DNA from: an uncultured Oscillospiraceae bacterium
GTDB lineage: Bacteria; Bacillota; Clostridia; Oscillospirales; Oscillospiraceae
Reading direction: 5' to 3'
DNA: 64,000 nt
Assembly (NCBI GenBank): GCA_944387065.1
Contig: CALXDM010000001.1
Coordinates: 186,001 to 250,000, forward strand
Part shown: piece by piece, positions 34,258-43,438 of the stretch
Layout: the number at the start of each line of letters is the position of its first letter
How positions within the stretch are numbered: position 1 is the stretch's first letter
Notes under the pieces: generated by a model
What the model was told of the DNA's origin: nothing
The model's input: only the letters and a program-made list of their open reading frames with translations
Database searches by the model: none
Program-made: the position numbers and the translations under genes

Positions 34258-34977
34258 CTATTTCTTTTGCAGCGCCCGCATCCGCCGGTGCAGGCAGTCC
34301 AGCGCGTCCCCCAGGCCGCCCAGGTGGTCGATCAGCCCCACCTGCACCGCCTCCTCCCCGTAGACCACGCTGCCCACGTCGGCAGCCATCTCCCCGGTGT
34401 TGAGCATCAGCCCCACAAAATCCTTCCGGCTGATGCGGCTGTTGCGGGTGACGAAGTCGCAGATCCGATCCTGGATGCGCTCAAAGTAGTGGAAGGTCTG
34501 ACTCACCCCGATCACCAGGCCGTTCAGCCGCACCGGGTGGATGGTCATGGCCCCGGAGGGGACGATGAAGGACTCCTGGGCGGCCACCGCCAGGGGCACC
34601 CCGATGGAGTGCCCACCCCCCAGCACCAGCGAGACGGTGGGCTTGCGCATCCCGGAGATCATCTCCGCGATGGCCAGCCCCGCCTCAATGTCCCCTCCCA
34701 CGGTGTTGAGCAGGATCAGCAGCCCATCCACCTCCCCGCTCTCCTCCACCGCGGTGAGCAGGGGCAGCACATGCTCGTACTTGGTGGTCTTGGCCCCCTG
34801 GGCCGCCTCTTGATGGCCCTCGATCTGGCCCACGATGGTCAGGGTATGGATGATCCCATCCCCGGTTTCGATGGTGGTGGACCCCATGTCCACCACCTGC
34901 TGCTGGCGCTGGCCCAGCCCTTGCTCCTGCTCCTGTCCGTCCTCCCGCCCCTGGTCAGGCTTTGTTGGCTCACACAT
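34258..34977 (-). CDS. tepA: ClpP-like protease, TepA type
   Basis: A 239-aa member of the ClpP/crotonase fold like Bacillus TepA (YmfB). After a Gln/Glu-rich N-terminal 30 residues, the conserved core reads VDGLLILLNTVGGDIEAGLAIAEMI, then LVLGGGHSIGVPLAVA and MTIHPVRLNGLVIGV, with a C-terminal VGLIDHLGG. TepA helps degrade signal peptides or promotes translocation and spore development. The ATG at 34977 has GGGGGAG upstream, but that site lies in the 3' arm of a terminator hairpin. Confidence 0.85.
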   Translation of the reverse strand: MCEPTKPDQGREDGQEQEQGLGQRQQQVVDMGSTTIETGDGIIHTLTIVGQIEGHQEAAQGAKTTKYEHVLPLLTAVEESGEVDGLLILLNTVGGDIEAGLAIAEMISGMRKPTVSLVLGGGHSIGVPLAVAAQESFIVPSGAMTIHPVRLNGLVIGVSQTFHYFERIQDRICDFVTRNSRISRKDFVGLMLNTGEMAADVGSVVYGEEAVQVGLIDHLGGLGDALDCLHRRMRALQKK

Positions 34978-34978
34978 G

Positions 34979-35022
34979 AAAACTCCCCCTTTTGCGGTAG
35001 TTTCCCGCAAAAGGGGGGTTTT
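34979..35022 (-). terminator. terminator hairpin that contains the tepA ribosome-binding site
   Basis: On the minus strand AAAACCCCCCTTTTGCGG pairs with CCGCAAAAGGGGGAGTTTT across one mismatch, ending one base before the tepA ATG. The 3' arm carries GGGGGAG, the only Shine-Dalgarno for tepA. It follows the M18 peptidase stop by 20 bp. Confidence 0.7.
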
Positions 35023-35042
35023 ATTCCCATCTGGGATCGGCC

Positions 35043-36446
35043 TCAGCCCTCGTACACCGCCTTGCAGGCGGCGTAGGTCATGTAGCAGTCCAGCTTGGAC
35101 ACCGTCTCAAAGGGGGAGTGCATGCTCAGCACGGGCACCCCTGCGTCCAGGGTGTCGATGTTCCGGTTGGCCATGTAGCAGGCCACGGTGCCGCCGCCCC
35201 CCTGATCCACCTTTCCCAGTTCTGCCATCTGCCACAGGATGTTCCGGTCATCCAGCAGGCGGCGGACATAGGCCACCGCCTCCGCCCCCGCGTCCGATGC
35301 CCCCGCCTTGCCCCGGGAGCCGGTGTACTTGCACAGGCCAACCCCCTGGTTGACCATGGCCGAGTTGTTCTTCTCATAGACCTCGGTAAAGTTGGGATCA
35401 TAGGCGGCAGTGACGTCACAGGACAGGCAGAAGGACTTCTCCAGGCAGGCCCGCACCTTCACGTTCTGGCTGTCACACAGGTCGTTCATAAACGTATCAA
35501 AGAAAGCCGACTGCATCCCCGACACCCCCTCCGAGCCGATCTCCTCCTTGTCCGCCAGCACGCACACGGCGGTGCGGCAGGGGGTGCCGCCCAGGTCCAG
35601 CAGCGCCTTGAGCCCGGCGTAGGCACACACCCGGTCGTCCTGGCCGTAGGCCCCAATGAGGGAGCGGTCAAAGCCGATGTCGGTGGCATTGAAAGCGGGC
35701 ACGGCCTCGATCTCCGCGGAGATAAAGTCCGCCTCAGTGATGCCGTAGCGCTGGTGCAACAGCTGGAGTACCATCAGCTTCACCCGGTTGGTCCCCTCCT
35801 CCCCCCGCAGGGGACGGCTGCCCACCAGGATGTTCAAGCTCTCTCCGGGGATGGCCTCCCCCAAGGGCTTCTTGGCATGGTCGGCCCCCAGGTGGGGCAG
35901 CAGGTCGTCGATGGTGAACTGGGGGTCCTCCGGAGCGCTCCCCACGGACACGTCCACCAGCGAGCCGTCCTTCAGCGCCACCACCCCCCGCAGCTCCAGG
36001 GGGATGGCCACCCACTGATACTTGCGGATGCCACCGTAGTAGTGGGTCTTGAGGAAGGCCAGCTCGCTGTCCTCATACAGGGGCGTGGGTTTCAGGTCCA
36101 AGCGGGGACTGTCAATGTGGGCGGCCACGATGGACACCCCCTGGTCCATGGGAGCCGAGCCGATGACGGCCAGGTTTACCGCCCGGCCCCGATTCACCCG
36201 GTAGACCTTCATGCCCGGGGTCAGGGTCATCCCCCGCTCCAGCTCCACAAAGCCGGCGGCCTTGGCCAGCTCCATGGCGTAGGCCACGCAGCCCCGCTCG
36301 GTCTTGCCCCGGTCCAGAAAACGTTTGTACCCCTCACAATAGCCAAAGATCTCCTGCTCCTTGTCCTGGTCCACCACGTCCCAGCCGTTCTTTTTCTGAT
36401 ACAGCAGCTTATCCCGCAGCTGCCCGGCGGCAGTCCTGTCTTGCAT
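35043..36446 (-). CDS. M18 family aspartyl aminopeptidase
   Basis: A 467-aa zinc aminopeptidase of family M18, which removes N-terminal acidic or neutral residues from cytosolic peptides. Metal and catalytic motifs are AAHIDSPRLDLK, DKEEIGSEGVSGMQ and SMHSPFETVSKLD. The length is normal. Its start lies two bases after the coaE stop, so it ends the long ddl-to-M18 gene run and is followed by a strong terminator. Confidence 0.92.
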   Translation of the reverse strand: MQDRTAAGQLRDKLLYQKKNGWDVVDQDKEQEIFGYCEGYKRFLDRGKTERGCVAYAMELAKAAGFVELERGMTLTPGMKVYRVNRGRAVNLAVIGSAPMDQGVSIVAAHIDSPRLDLKPTPLYEDSELAFLKTHYYGGIRKYQWVAIPLELRGVVALKDGSLVDVSVGSAPEDPQFTIDDLLPHLGADHAKKPLGEAIPGESLNILVGSRPLRGEEGTNRVKLMVLQLLHQRYGITEADFISAEIEAVPAFNATDIGFDRSLIGAYGQDDRVCAYAGLKALLDLGGTPCRTAVCVLADKEEIGSEGVSGMQSAFFDTFMNDLCDSQNVKVRACLEKSFCLSCDVTAAYDPNFTEVYEKNNSAMVNQGVGLCKYTGSRGKAGASDAGAEAVAYVRRLLDDRNILWQMAELGKVDQGGGGTVACYMANRNIDTLDAGVPVLSMHSPFETVSKLDCYMTYAACKAVYEG

Positions 36447-36448
36447 GT

Positions 36449-37057
36449 TTACACCTCTCCTTTATTGATGATGGGCTCAAACAACGCCCGGGCCTGTGCC
36501 TCCAGCTGGGCCTGATCATCCCCGTCGTTGCGCAGCACATAGTCGCACCGCTGGGCGAAGTATTCCTCCCCCTTCTGGGCGGTCGCCCGGAGCCGGGCGT
36601 ATCCCTCGTCGATGCCCTCCCGGGCCATGATGCGCTTCACCCGCACCTGCTCCGAGGCCACCACGGCCACGGTCACGTCGCAGTCCCGGCCCAGCCCGCT
36701 CTCCAGCAGGGCGATGGCGTCCACCGCCGCGGCGGGCCGTCCAGCCCGGGCCGCCCGGGCCAACTGCCGGCGCACCGCCCGGCGGATATACCGGTGGGTG
36801 ATGGCCTCCAGCCGGGCCAGGGCCTGGGGATCGTCAAAGACGATGGCCCCCAGCTGCTTGCGCCGCAGCGCCCCGTCAGGGCCGAAGATGTCTGGGCCAA
36901 AGGCCGTCCGCAGCGCCCGGCGCATGGGCCGGCAGGTTTCGGTCAGCCGGTGGTAGAGCGCGTCGCAGTCCAGAACCAACGCCCCCATTCCCTCCAGCAC
37001 CCGCAGCACCGTGGTCTTGCCCGCCCCCGTGGGACCGGTGATGCCAATGACGGTCAT
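36449..37057 (-). CDS. coaE: dephospho-CoA kinase
   Basis: A 202-aa CoaE, the last step of CoA synthesis. The P-loop is GPTGAGKT (8-15), followed by DCDALYHRL and FGPDIFGPDGALRRKQLGAIVF. It starts inside the stop of the HAD-TsaC gene (ATGA overlap), so it is translationally coupled. Confidence 0.93.
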   Translation of the reverse strand: MTVIGITGPTGAGKTTVLRVLEGMGALVLDCDALYHRLTETCRPMRRALRTAFGPDIFGPDGALRRKQLGAIVFDDPQALARLEAITHRYIRRAVRRQLARAARAGRPAAAVDAIALLESGLGRDCDVTVAVVASEQVRVKRIMAREGIDEGYARLRATAQKGEEYFAQRCDYVLRNDGDDQAQLEAQARALFEPIINKGEV

Positions 37058-38331
37058 GGCCCTGCCCCCTCTACCTCTGCTCCCAGCGCCTCTTGGATCG
37101 CCTTCCGGCTCAGCCCGCCCTGACGCAGGATGCGGTAGGGGGTGACGGTGAGGTCCAGGATGGTGGACTCCACCCCCACCGCGCACTCCCCCCCGTCCAG
37201 CACCGCCCCGATCCGCCCGGCCAGCTGGGCCAGTACCTGGTCCGCTGACTTGGGACTGGGCTGCCCTGAGCGGTTGGCGGAGGGACAGGCCAGCGGCCGG
37301 CCAAGCGCCCGGATCACCGCCAAGGTGTCCGGATGATCGGGGCAGCGCACCCCTTGGGTATCTCCCCCCGCCGTCACCTGGGGGGGCAGTTCGCCCCGCC
37401 CCCGCAGGATCATGGTCAGCGGCCCAGGCCAGAAGGCCTGTGCCAGCGTATAGGCGTCAGGTGGAATCCCTTCACAGATTTGTTCCACCATAGTCATTCC
37501 ATCCACCAGCACGTTCAACGCCTTGCCCTCCGGCCGGCGCTTGGCGGTGTAGACCGCTTGCACCGCCTCAGCCTGGGTGGCGTCGGCGGCCAGGCCGTAT
37601 ACTGTCTCTGTAGGCAGGGCCACCAGCCCACCCTCGGACAGCAGCTCCACCGCTGCCTGGACATCCCCCGCCGTCAGCAGGCGGGTGCCGGTGGCCACTT
37701 CTACCAATTGGAGGGGATGCTCCAGCAGCAGCTGTGCCCCCGCCCGCTCCAGTTCTTCCCGATCCCGGAAGCCCCACAGCACGCTCCACGCTGCTGTTCC
37801 GGCAGCCTGGGCCACCCGCAGGTCCGCCCCGCTGTCGCCCACCATCACCGCATCCTCTGGCGGCGCCCCCAGTCGGTCCAACACCTGGCGCAGCAGAGTT
37901 GGGTCAGGCTTCACTGGCAAGCCGGGCAGCGCCCCCTGCACCCAGGCAAAGACCCCGGGAAAGTGGCGCTCCACCAGCTGCACAGTCAGCGGGTGGGCCT
38001 TGTTGGACAGCACCGCCAACCCCACCCCGGCAGCCTTGAGCGCTGCCAGAGCCCGGGCAATCCCGGGATAGGGGGTAGTGCACTCGTCCAGATGGGCCTG
38101 GTAGTAGGCGATGAACTGCTCCGTGGCGGCCTGCACCCTCTCCCGGCCCGTCCCATCCGGCGCCATTCGGGACACCAGATTGGGAATGCCGCCCCCCACC
38201 ATGCGCCGGTAAGCCACCGGTGGGAAGGTGGGCCAGCCGTTGGCCTGGCACACATGGTTGCCCGCCGCGGCCAGGTCCTCGATGGTGTTGAGCAGGGTGC
38301 CGTCCAGGTCAAAGATCACATGGCCCTTCAT
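37054..38331 (-). CDS. HAD phosphatase (Gph-like) fused to threonylcarbamoyl-AMP synthase (TsaC/Sua5)
   Basis: A 425-aa two-domain protein. Residues 1-213 are a HAD-IA phosphatase with DLDGT (Asp8 and Asp10), LSNKAH, the KPDP lysine and VMVGDSGAD, like phosphoglycolate phosphatase. Residues 216-420 are a complete YrdC domain with PTETVYGLA, TAKRRPEGKALNVLV and SANRSGQPSP, which makes threonylcarbamoyl-AMP for the t6A37 tRNA modification. The frame is continuous with no second ribosome-binding site, so this is a fusion. The ATG at 38331 follows GGAGGG by eight bases; prfA ends just before it and coaE overlaps its end. Why a phosphatase is linked to TC-AMP synthesis is unknown. Confidence 0.9.
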   Translation of the reverse strand: MKGHVIFDLDGTLLNTIEDLAAAGNHVCQANGWPTFPPVAYRRMVGGGIPNLVSRMAPDGTGRERVQAATEQFIAYYQAHLDECTTPYPGIARALAALKAAGVGLAVLSNKAHPLTVQLVERHFPGVFAWVQGALPGLPVKPDPTLLRQVLDRLGAPPEDAVMVGDSGADLRVAQAAGTAAWSVLWGFRDREELERAGAQLLLEHPLQLVEVATGTRLLTAGDVQAAVELLSEGGLVALPTETVYGLAADATQAEAVQAVYTAKRRPEGKALNVLVDGMTMVEQICEGIPPDAYTLAQAFWPGPLTMILRGRGELPPQVTAGGDTQGVRCPDHPDTLAVIRALGRPLACPSANRSGQPSPKSADQVLAQLAGRIGAVLDGGECAVGVESTILDLTVTPYRILRQGGLSRKAIQEALGAEVEGAGP

Positions 38332-38336
38332 CCCTC

Positions 38337-39395
38337 TCACCCTCCCTGCTGTGCCAGCTGCTGGGCCTGCTGGGCGGCGGCCAGGCCGTCGATGATCTCA
38401 TCCAGCTCCCCGTCCAGCACCGCCTCCAGCTTGTACAGCGTCAGTCCCACCCGGTGGTCGGTCAGCCGCCCCTGGGGAAAGTTGTAGGTGCGGATGCGCT
38501 CGTTGCGCATCCCTGTGCCGATCTGGCTGCGCCTGGCCTGGCCATACTCGGCCTGGAGGCGGGCCTGCTCCTGCTCGTACAGCCGGGAGGCCAGCAGTCG
38601 CATGGCCCGCTCCCGGTTCTGGAACTGGCTGCGCTCCTGCTGGCACTCCACCACGGTGCCCGTGGGCCGGTGGATCAGGCGCACCGCAGAGGAGGTCTTA
38701 TTCACATGCTGGCCCCCCGCGCCCGAGGCCCGGTAGACCTGCATCTCCACCTCCGCCGGATTGAGCTGCACGTCCACCTCCTCCATCTCGGGCAGCACCG
38801 CCACCGTGGCCGTGCTGGTGTGCACCCGCCCCCCCGATTCCGTCTCGGGCACCCGCTGCACCCGGTGCACCCCACTCTCAAACTTCAGCCGGGACCAGGC
38901 CCCTTCTCCAATCACTGTAAAGGAGATTTCCTTAATTCCTCCAAGTTCCGTTTCGCTGGCCGTGTTCACCTCCACCCGCCAGCCCTTGCCCTCGGCATAC
39001 ATGGTGTACATCCGCACCAGGCTGCGGGCGAACAGGGCTGATTCCTCTCCCCCCACGCCGGCCCGAATCTCCACGATCACGTTGCGGTTGTCGTTGGGAT
39101 CCCGGGGGAGCAGCAGCAGTTTGATCTCCCCCTCCAGCCGCTCCACCTCCTGCCGGGCCCGCCGCTGTTCCTCCTGAGCCAGCTCCCGCAGCTCCGGATC
39201 GGCCAGCAGCCCTTGAGCCTCCGCCAGGGCCGACTGGGCCTTGGCCAGGGCGCGGCAGGCGCTGGCCAGCGGCTCCAGCTCCCGCTGCTCCCGGTTCAGC
39301 CGGGAGACCAGCTCGGGATCGGCGTAGGTCTCATTGGCCGCCAGCTGGGCCTCGATCTGGGCGTAGCGCAGCTCGATTTCCTTCAGTTGATCCAT
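38337..39395 (-). CDS. prfA: peptide chain release factor 1
   Basis: A 352-aa RF1. The stop-codon reading tripeptide is PET in [14 protein letters not shown], which marks RF1 (UAA/UAG) and not RF2 (SPF). The GGQ motif lies in [16 protein letters not shown]. The ATG at 39395 follows GGAGGTG; a GTG nine bases upstream is less likely. No prmC methylase gene is next to it; a ydcF-like gene precedes it instead. Confidence 0.95.
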   Translation of the reverse strand: MDQLKEIELRYAQIEAQLAANETYADPELVSRLNREQRELEPLASACRALAKAQSALAEAQGLLADPELRELAQEEQRRARQEVERLEGEIKLLLLPRDPNDNRNVIVEIRAGVGGEESALFARSLVRMYTMYAEGKGWRVEVNTASETELGGIKEISFTVIGEGAWSRLKFESGVHRVQRVPETESGGRVHTSTATVAVLPEMEEVDVQLNPAEVEMQVYRASGAGGQHVNKTSSAVRLIHRPTGTVVECQQERSQFQNRERAMRLLASRLYEQEQARLQAEYGQARRSQIGTGMRNERIRTYNFPQGRLTDHRVGLTLYKLEAVLDGELDEIIDGLAAAQQAQQLAQQGG

Positions 39396-39431
39396 CCCGT
39401 CCACCTCCTCCCGCCTGGCCCGGCGGGCCGG

Positions 39432-40082
39432 TCAGGCGGCAAACTCTCGATCCAGCAGGAAGGATTTCACCAGGGCCTGGGGCTCCCGGATATACATTTG
39501 CAGCCGGGCAGCCAGATCGCTGGACGGGGCAGCCAGGGTGGACACCGTCCCCATCCCCTGGCGCTGGGCCAGCATCCGCACCCGGGCCAGGTGGAAGCCG
39601 TTGGACACCACCAGCAGCTTCCCCTCCCAGTCCACCCCCGCCCGCTCCAGCACATCCCGGGAGTAGGCCAGGTTCTGGTTGGTGTTGTGGGATCGGTCCT
39701 CCAGCAGGATCTGGCCCTCTGGCACTCCATGGGCCATCAGGTAGTCCGCCATCCCCCGGGCCTCGGTATCCGGCTCGTTGGGTCCCTGGCCGCCGGATAC
39801 CACCACGGTCATGTCCGGGTGGTCGTCCAGATAGGCCAGCGCCTCGTCCAGCCGGTCCCGCAGCAGGTCCGACGGCCCATCCTCCTCCAGCTGGCAGCCC
39901 AAGATAAGCATTACGGAGGGCTGGCCATAGATCTCGTCATGGCCACCGACCAGTACGATGCCCAGCAGCGTGCCAAAGGCCAGTACTCCCGCCGTCGCCA
40001 GCCCCAGCAGGGCAATGAGCAGCTTTTTGCCCCGCCCCATGGGCCGCTTGCCCTGGTAAGGCCGATACCCTTGCCTACTCAT
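39432..40082 (-). CDS. YdcF/SanA-like DUF218 membrane protein
   Basis: A 216-aa protein with a basic N-terminus, one membrane helix (about 20-45, LLIALLGLATAGVLAFGTLL) and an extracytoplasmic DUF218 domain with VMLILGCQLEEDGPS, VVVSGGQGPNEPDTEARGM and EDRSHNTNQNLAYS. DUF218 proteins such as SanA and ElyC affect envelope integrity and undecaprenyl-linked synthesis, which fits the ddl-murF neighbourhood. Its ATG overlaps the stop of the ABC-F gene (ATGA). Confidence 0.85.
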   Translation of the reverse strand: MSRQGYRPYQGKRPMGRGKKLLIALLGLATAGVLAFGTLLGIVLVGGHDEIYGQPSVMLILGCQLEEDGPSDLLRDRLDEALAYLDDHPDMTVVVSGGQGPNEPDTEARGMADYLMAHGVPEGQILLEDRSHNTNQNLAYSRDVLERAGVDWEGKLLVVSNGFHLARVRMLAQRQGMGTVSTLAAPSSDLAARLQMYIREPQALVKSFLLDREFAA

Positions 40083-41983
40083 CCCCTGGCCTCCTCCAGC
40101 TGGGCGGCCAGCTGCTCCCACTGGGTATACAACCGGGCCAGCTCGTCCTCCATCTCCTCCCGCTGCTGGTACAGCTCCTGGAGCTTTAGGTAGTCGCAGG
40201 CGGCCTGTTCCATCTCCTGGGACAGCTCATCCAGCCGGACCTCCGCCTTTTCCACCGCCCGCTCCGCCGCCCGAACCTGCTTTTCCAGCTCCTTGGTTCC
40301 TCCGGGGCGCCGCGGCTTTTCCTTGGGGGGCTCTGGAGTGGGCGCGGCCTGCCTGGGGGCAGCCTTCCCCTGGACCCGTCGCTCCTGCCAGGCGCGAAAT
40401 TCCCGATATGTGCCCCGGAAGTCGGTGATGCCCCCGTCCTCCAACATCCATACCCGGTCGGCGAACTTCTCAATGAAGTACCGATCGTGGGAGACAAACA
40501 GCAGGTTGCCCCCATATTCGGCCACCGCCTGCTCGATCCATTCCCGGGAGTTGATGTCCAGGTGGTTGGTGGGCTCGTCCAGGATCAGCAGGTTGATCCG
40601 GCTGTCCATGAGCATACACAGCCGCAGCCGGGATTGCTCCCCACCGGACAGGGCGGACACAGGCTTGAACACCTCCTCCCCCCGGAAGTGGAAGGCGGCC
40701 AGCCGGTCCCGGGCCTGCTGGGTGGAGCAGTTCTGGGCGTACAGCATGGTGTCCACCAGGTTGCGTTCCGGCCGGTCAAAGTGAATGATCTGGGGCAGGT
40801 ACCCCGCCCGGATGGACGGGCCCAGGTAGACCGTGCCCCCGTCGGCCGGCTCCTCCCCCAGCAGGATCTTCAGAAAGGTGGACTTGCCCGCCCCGTTATC
40901 CCCCAGAAGGGCGATGCGCTCTCCCCCCGCCACCTCCAGGTTCACCTCGGAAAACAGCTCCCGTCCCCCAAAGGATTTGGACAGTCCGGTGATCACCACC
41001 GCCTCATCCCCGTGAAACTCCCGTTCCCCAAAGCGGGCGGTGAGCTTGCGCTCACGGGTGGGCTTGTCGGTGGTGCGCATGCGCTCAATGCGCCGCTCCA
41101 TGTGGATGGCCCGGCGATACTGCTTGTCGTTGCCCTGGAAGGCCCACAGGCGCATCTGCTGGGCCGCCTGCTCCAGCTGGGCGATCTTGGCCTGTTCCTT
41201 TTCATACTGACGCAGCCGCTCCTGATACCGCCGCTCCTTCTCCTCCACATAGAAGGAGTAATTCCCGGAATACAGCTCCGCCTTGCCGTCGTGGACCTCC
41301 ACCACCCGTTTGACCACCTTGTCCAGAAACCAGCGGTCATGGGAGATGGCCAGCACCGTGCCCGAAAACTGCTCCAGATACTCCTCCAGCCACTCGGTGG
41401 CCTTCAGGTCCAGGTGGTTGGTGGGCTCGTCCAGCAGCAGAATGTCCGTGTCCTCCAAGATCAGCCGGGCCAGGTTGATCCGGGTCTTCTCCCCGCCGGA
41501 TAGCGCGGAGAAGAGCCGCTGGCGCATCTCTACGTCAATGTTCAGCCCGTTGCACACCTTGTTCAGCCGGGTCTGGGTGTCATACCCCCCACGGGCCTCA
41601 AAGGCGGCTGACAGCGCGTCGTACCGCTCCAGCACCTGGGGAGAGCTGTCCTGCCCCATCTGGGCGGCCAGCCGACCCAGCTCCTCCTCCAGCTCTCGCA
41701 GGGGGGCGAAGGCCCGCTCCAGCACATCCTGCACCCGGTCCTGGGGCGGGTAGACCGGGATCTGGGAGATTAGCCCCAGCTGCTTGCCCGGGGCGATGGC
41801 CACAGTGCCCTCATCGGGCTCTACCTGGCCGGTGAGGATACGGAAGATGGTGGTCTTGCCCGCTCCGTTCCGGCCCAGCAGGCCCACCCGCTCCCCGCTG
41901 TCCACCTGGAGGGAGAAGCCGTCCAGCACCCGGCGGCCCACCTCAAATTCCTTGACCAGGCCGGTCAGCTGGATTTCAATCAT
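40079..41983 (-). CDS. ABC-F family ribosome-associated ATPase
   Basis: A 634-aa ABC-F protein with two ATPase domains in tandem and no membrane part. Walker A motifs are GRNGAGKTT and GDNGAGKST, signatures LSGGEKTR and LSGGEQSR, and both Walker B motifs read LLLDEPTNHLD or LILDEPTNHLD. The P-site tRNA-interaction linker lies between them, and a charged coiled-coil C-terminal extension (residues 545-634) follows. Such proteins act on the ribosome in translation or antibiotic protection. It most resembles the YheS/Uup/YdiF housekeeping types; resistance cannot be inferred. Confidence 0.9.
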   Translation of the reverse strand: MIEIQLTGLVKEFEVGRRVLDGFSLQVDSGERVGLLGRNGAGKTTIFRILTGQVEPDEGTVAIAPGKQLGLISQIPVYPPQDRVQDVLERAFAPLRELEEELGRLAAQMGQDSSPQVLERYDALSAAFEARGGYDTQTRLNKVCNGLNIDVEMRQRLFSALSGGEKTRINLARLILEDTDILLLDEPTNHLDLKATEWLEEYLEQFSGTVLAISHDRWFLDKVVKRVVEVHDGKAELYSGNYSFYVEEKERRYQERLRQYEKEQAKIAQLEQAAQQMRLWAFQGNDKQYRRAIHMERRIERMRTTDKPTRERKLTARFGEREFHGDEAVVITGLSKSFGGRELFSEVNLEVAGGERIALLGDNGAGKSTFLKILLGEEPADGGTVYLGPSIRAGYLPQIIHFDRPERNLVDTMLYAQNCSTQQARDRLAAFHFRGEEVFKPVSALSGGEQSRLRLCMLMDSRINLLILDEPTNHLDINSREWIEQAVAEYGGNLLFVSHDRYFIEKFADRVWMLEDGGITDFRGTYREFRAWQERRVQGKAAPRQAAPTPEPPKEKPRRPGGTKELEKQVRAAERAVEKAEVRLDELSQEMEQAACDYLKLQELYQQREEMEDELARLYTQWEQLAAQLEEARG

Positions 41984-42015
41984 GCCCGCGCCCCCCTTCT
42001 CCAGCGGCCCGGCCC

Positions 42016-43404
42016 CTACTGGGGCGCGTGGGCCAGCAAGTAGTCTACAATCCGTTCAAAGGCCATGGAGCGGGAGGCCTTGACCAAAATGGTGGATCCG
42101 GCGCGCAGCTCCCGCAGCAGGGCCGGCTCAGCCTGCTCCAGATCGGGGTAATAGTCCACCTGCTCCAGCCCCTCCTCCCGGGCCCCCTCGGCGATGAACC
42201 GGGCCTGGTCGCCCACGGCGATCAGCCGGTCTGTCCCCGCCTGGGCAAAGTAGCCCCCCACAGCCCGGTGGAAGGTCTGGCTGCTGCTCCCCAGCTCCTT
42301 CATATCCCCCACCACGGCCACCTTCCGGCGGCCCTTGGCGTCCCCCAGCACCGCGGCGGCCGCCCGCATGGACTGGGGGCTTGCGTTGTACGCGTCGTTG
42401 AGGATCATGATGTCCCCCGGGCAGCGCACCACGTTCATGCGCATCTTGGTGGGCAGGAAAGCCCGCACTCCCTGGGTGATCTCATCCCCCCCCATGCCGA
42501 AATGCTCAGCGATGGCGGCGGCCACCAGGGTGGGATAGACCATGTGGGCCCCAAGGGCGGGGATCTCCACGGAGAACTGGGCCGAGGGGGTACGCACGGT
42601 GCAGCTCAAGTGGGTGGCCCCGTCACTGTCCACGTCCAAGGCGGTGTAGTCCATCCCCTCCCCCCGGCCCACGAACCGCGTGGGCTGGCGCAGCTTGCCC
42701 CGCAGGGTGGCCAGCAGGGGGTCGTCCCCATTGAGGACGGCCAGCCCTCTCGGCTTCAGGTGGCGGAAGATCTCGCACTTGGCCTGGAAGATGGCCTCCC
42801 GGCTGCCCAGGTTCTCCATATGGGAATCGCCGATATTGGTCACCACCGCCACGTCAGGTTCCACCAGCTGGCTGAGGTAATCGATCTCACCGGCCCGGTC
42901 CATACCCAGCTCCACCACGCAGACCTCATGCCGGCGCTCCAGCCCCAGCAGGGTCAGCGGTACGCCGATGGCGTTGTTGTAGTTGCCCTCGGTCTTGTGC
43001 ACCTGATGGCCCACGCTGAGCACCGCCGCCACCATATCCTTGGTGGTGGTCTTGCCCACCGAGCCGGTGATGGCCACAAAGGGGATGGGGAAGCGCTGCT
43101 TGTAGTACCAGGCCAAGTCCCGCAGCGCCCGCTGGGTGGAGCGCACCTTCACATAGAACTTCCCCGGCAGATACTGCTCCCGCTCCCGGGCGGTCAGGCA
43201 GCCCGCCGCCCCAGCCTCCAGCGCGTCCTGGAGGAAGGCGTGGCCGTCAAACCGCTCCCCCTCCAGAGGCAGGAACAGCGAGCCCGGCTCAATTTTCCGG
43301 CTGTCGGTGCACACGCCAGTAAAGGCCGTGTCCAGGTCGGTGACCTCGCCCAGCAGTACGCCGTCCACCGCCTCCAGCAGCTGGCCCAAACTCAACGTTT
43401 CCAT
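42016..43404 (-). CDS. murF: UDP-N-acetylmuramoyl-tripeptide--D-alanyl-D-alanine ligase
   Basis: A 462-aa MurF that adds D-Ala-D-Ala to the UDP-MurNAc-tripeptide. The Mur ligase ATP loop is AITGSVGKTTTKDMV, with YNNAIGVPLTLL, VVTNIGDSHMENLGS and NDAYNASPQSMRAA downstream. METLSLGQLL was taken as the start, after a purine-rich GGGGGGAGGG. It follows ddl, the enzyme that makes its dipeptide substrate, by 34 bp. Confidence 0.95.
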   Translation of the reverse strand: METLSLGQLLEAVDGVLLGEVTDLDTAFTGVCTDSRKIEPGSLFLPLEGERFDGHAFLQDALEAGAAGCLTAREREQYLPGKFYVKVRSTQRALRDLAWYYKQRFPIPFVAITGSVGKTTTKDMVAAVLSVGHQVHKTEGNYNNAIGVPLTLLGLERRHEVCVVELGMDRAGEIDYLSQLVEPDVAVVTNIGDSHMENLGSREAIFQAKCEIFRHLKPRGLAVLNGDDPLLATLRGKLRQPTRFVGRGEGMDYTALDVDSDGATHLSCTVRTPSAQFSVEIPALGAHMVYPTLVAAAIAEHFGMGGDEITQGVRAFLPTKMRMNVVRCPGDIMILNDAYNASPQSMRAAAAVLGDAKGRRKVAVVGDMKELGSSSQTFHRAVGGYFAQAGTDRLIAVGDQARFIAEGAREEGLEQVDYYPDLEQAEPALLRELRAGSTILVKASRSMAFERIVDYLLAHAPQ

Positions 43405-43438
43405 CCCAGCGCCCTCCCCCCTCGGCTCCTTTCCTTCC

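Noticed and set aside
40079..41983. ABC-F gene as an antibiotic resistance determinant
   Set aside because: It sits in a housekeeping run with murF and prfA and has the C-terminal coiled coil of YheS/Uup-type proteins; nothing indicates an ARE-type resistance protein.
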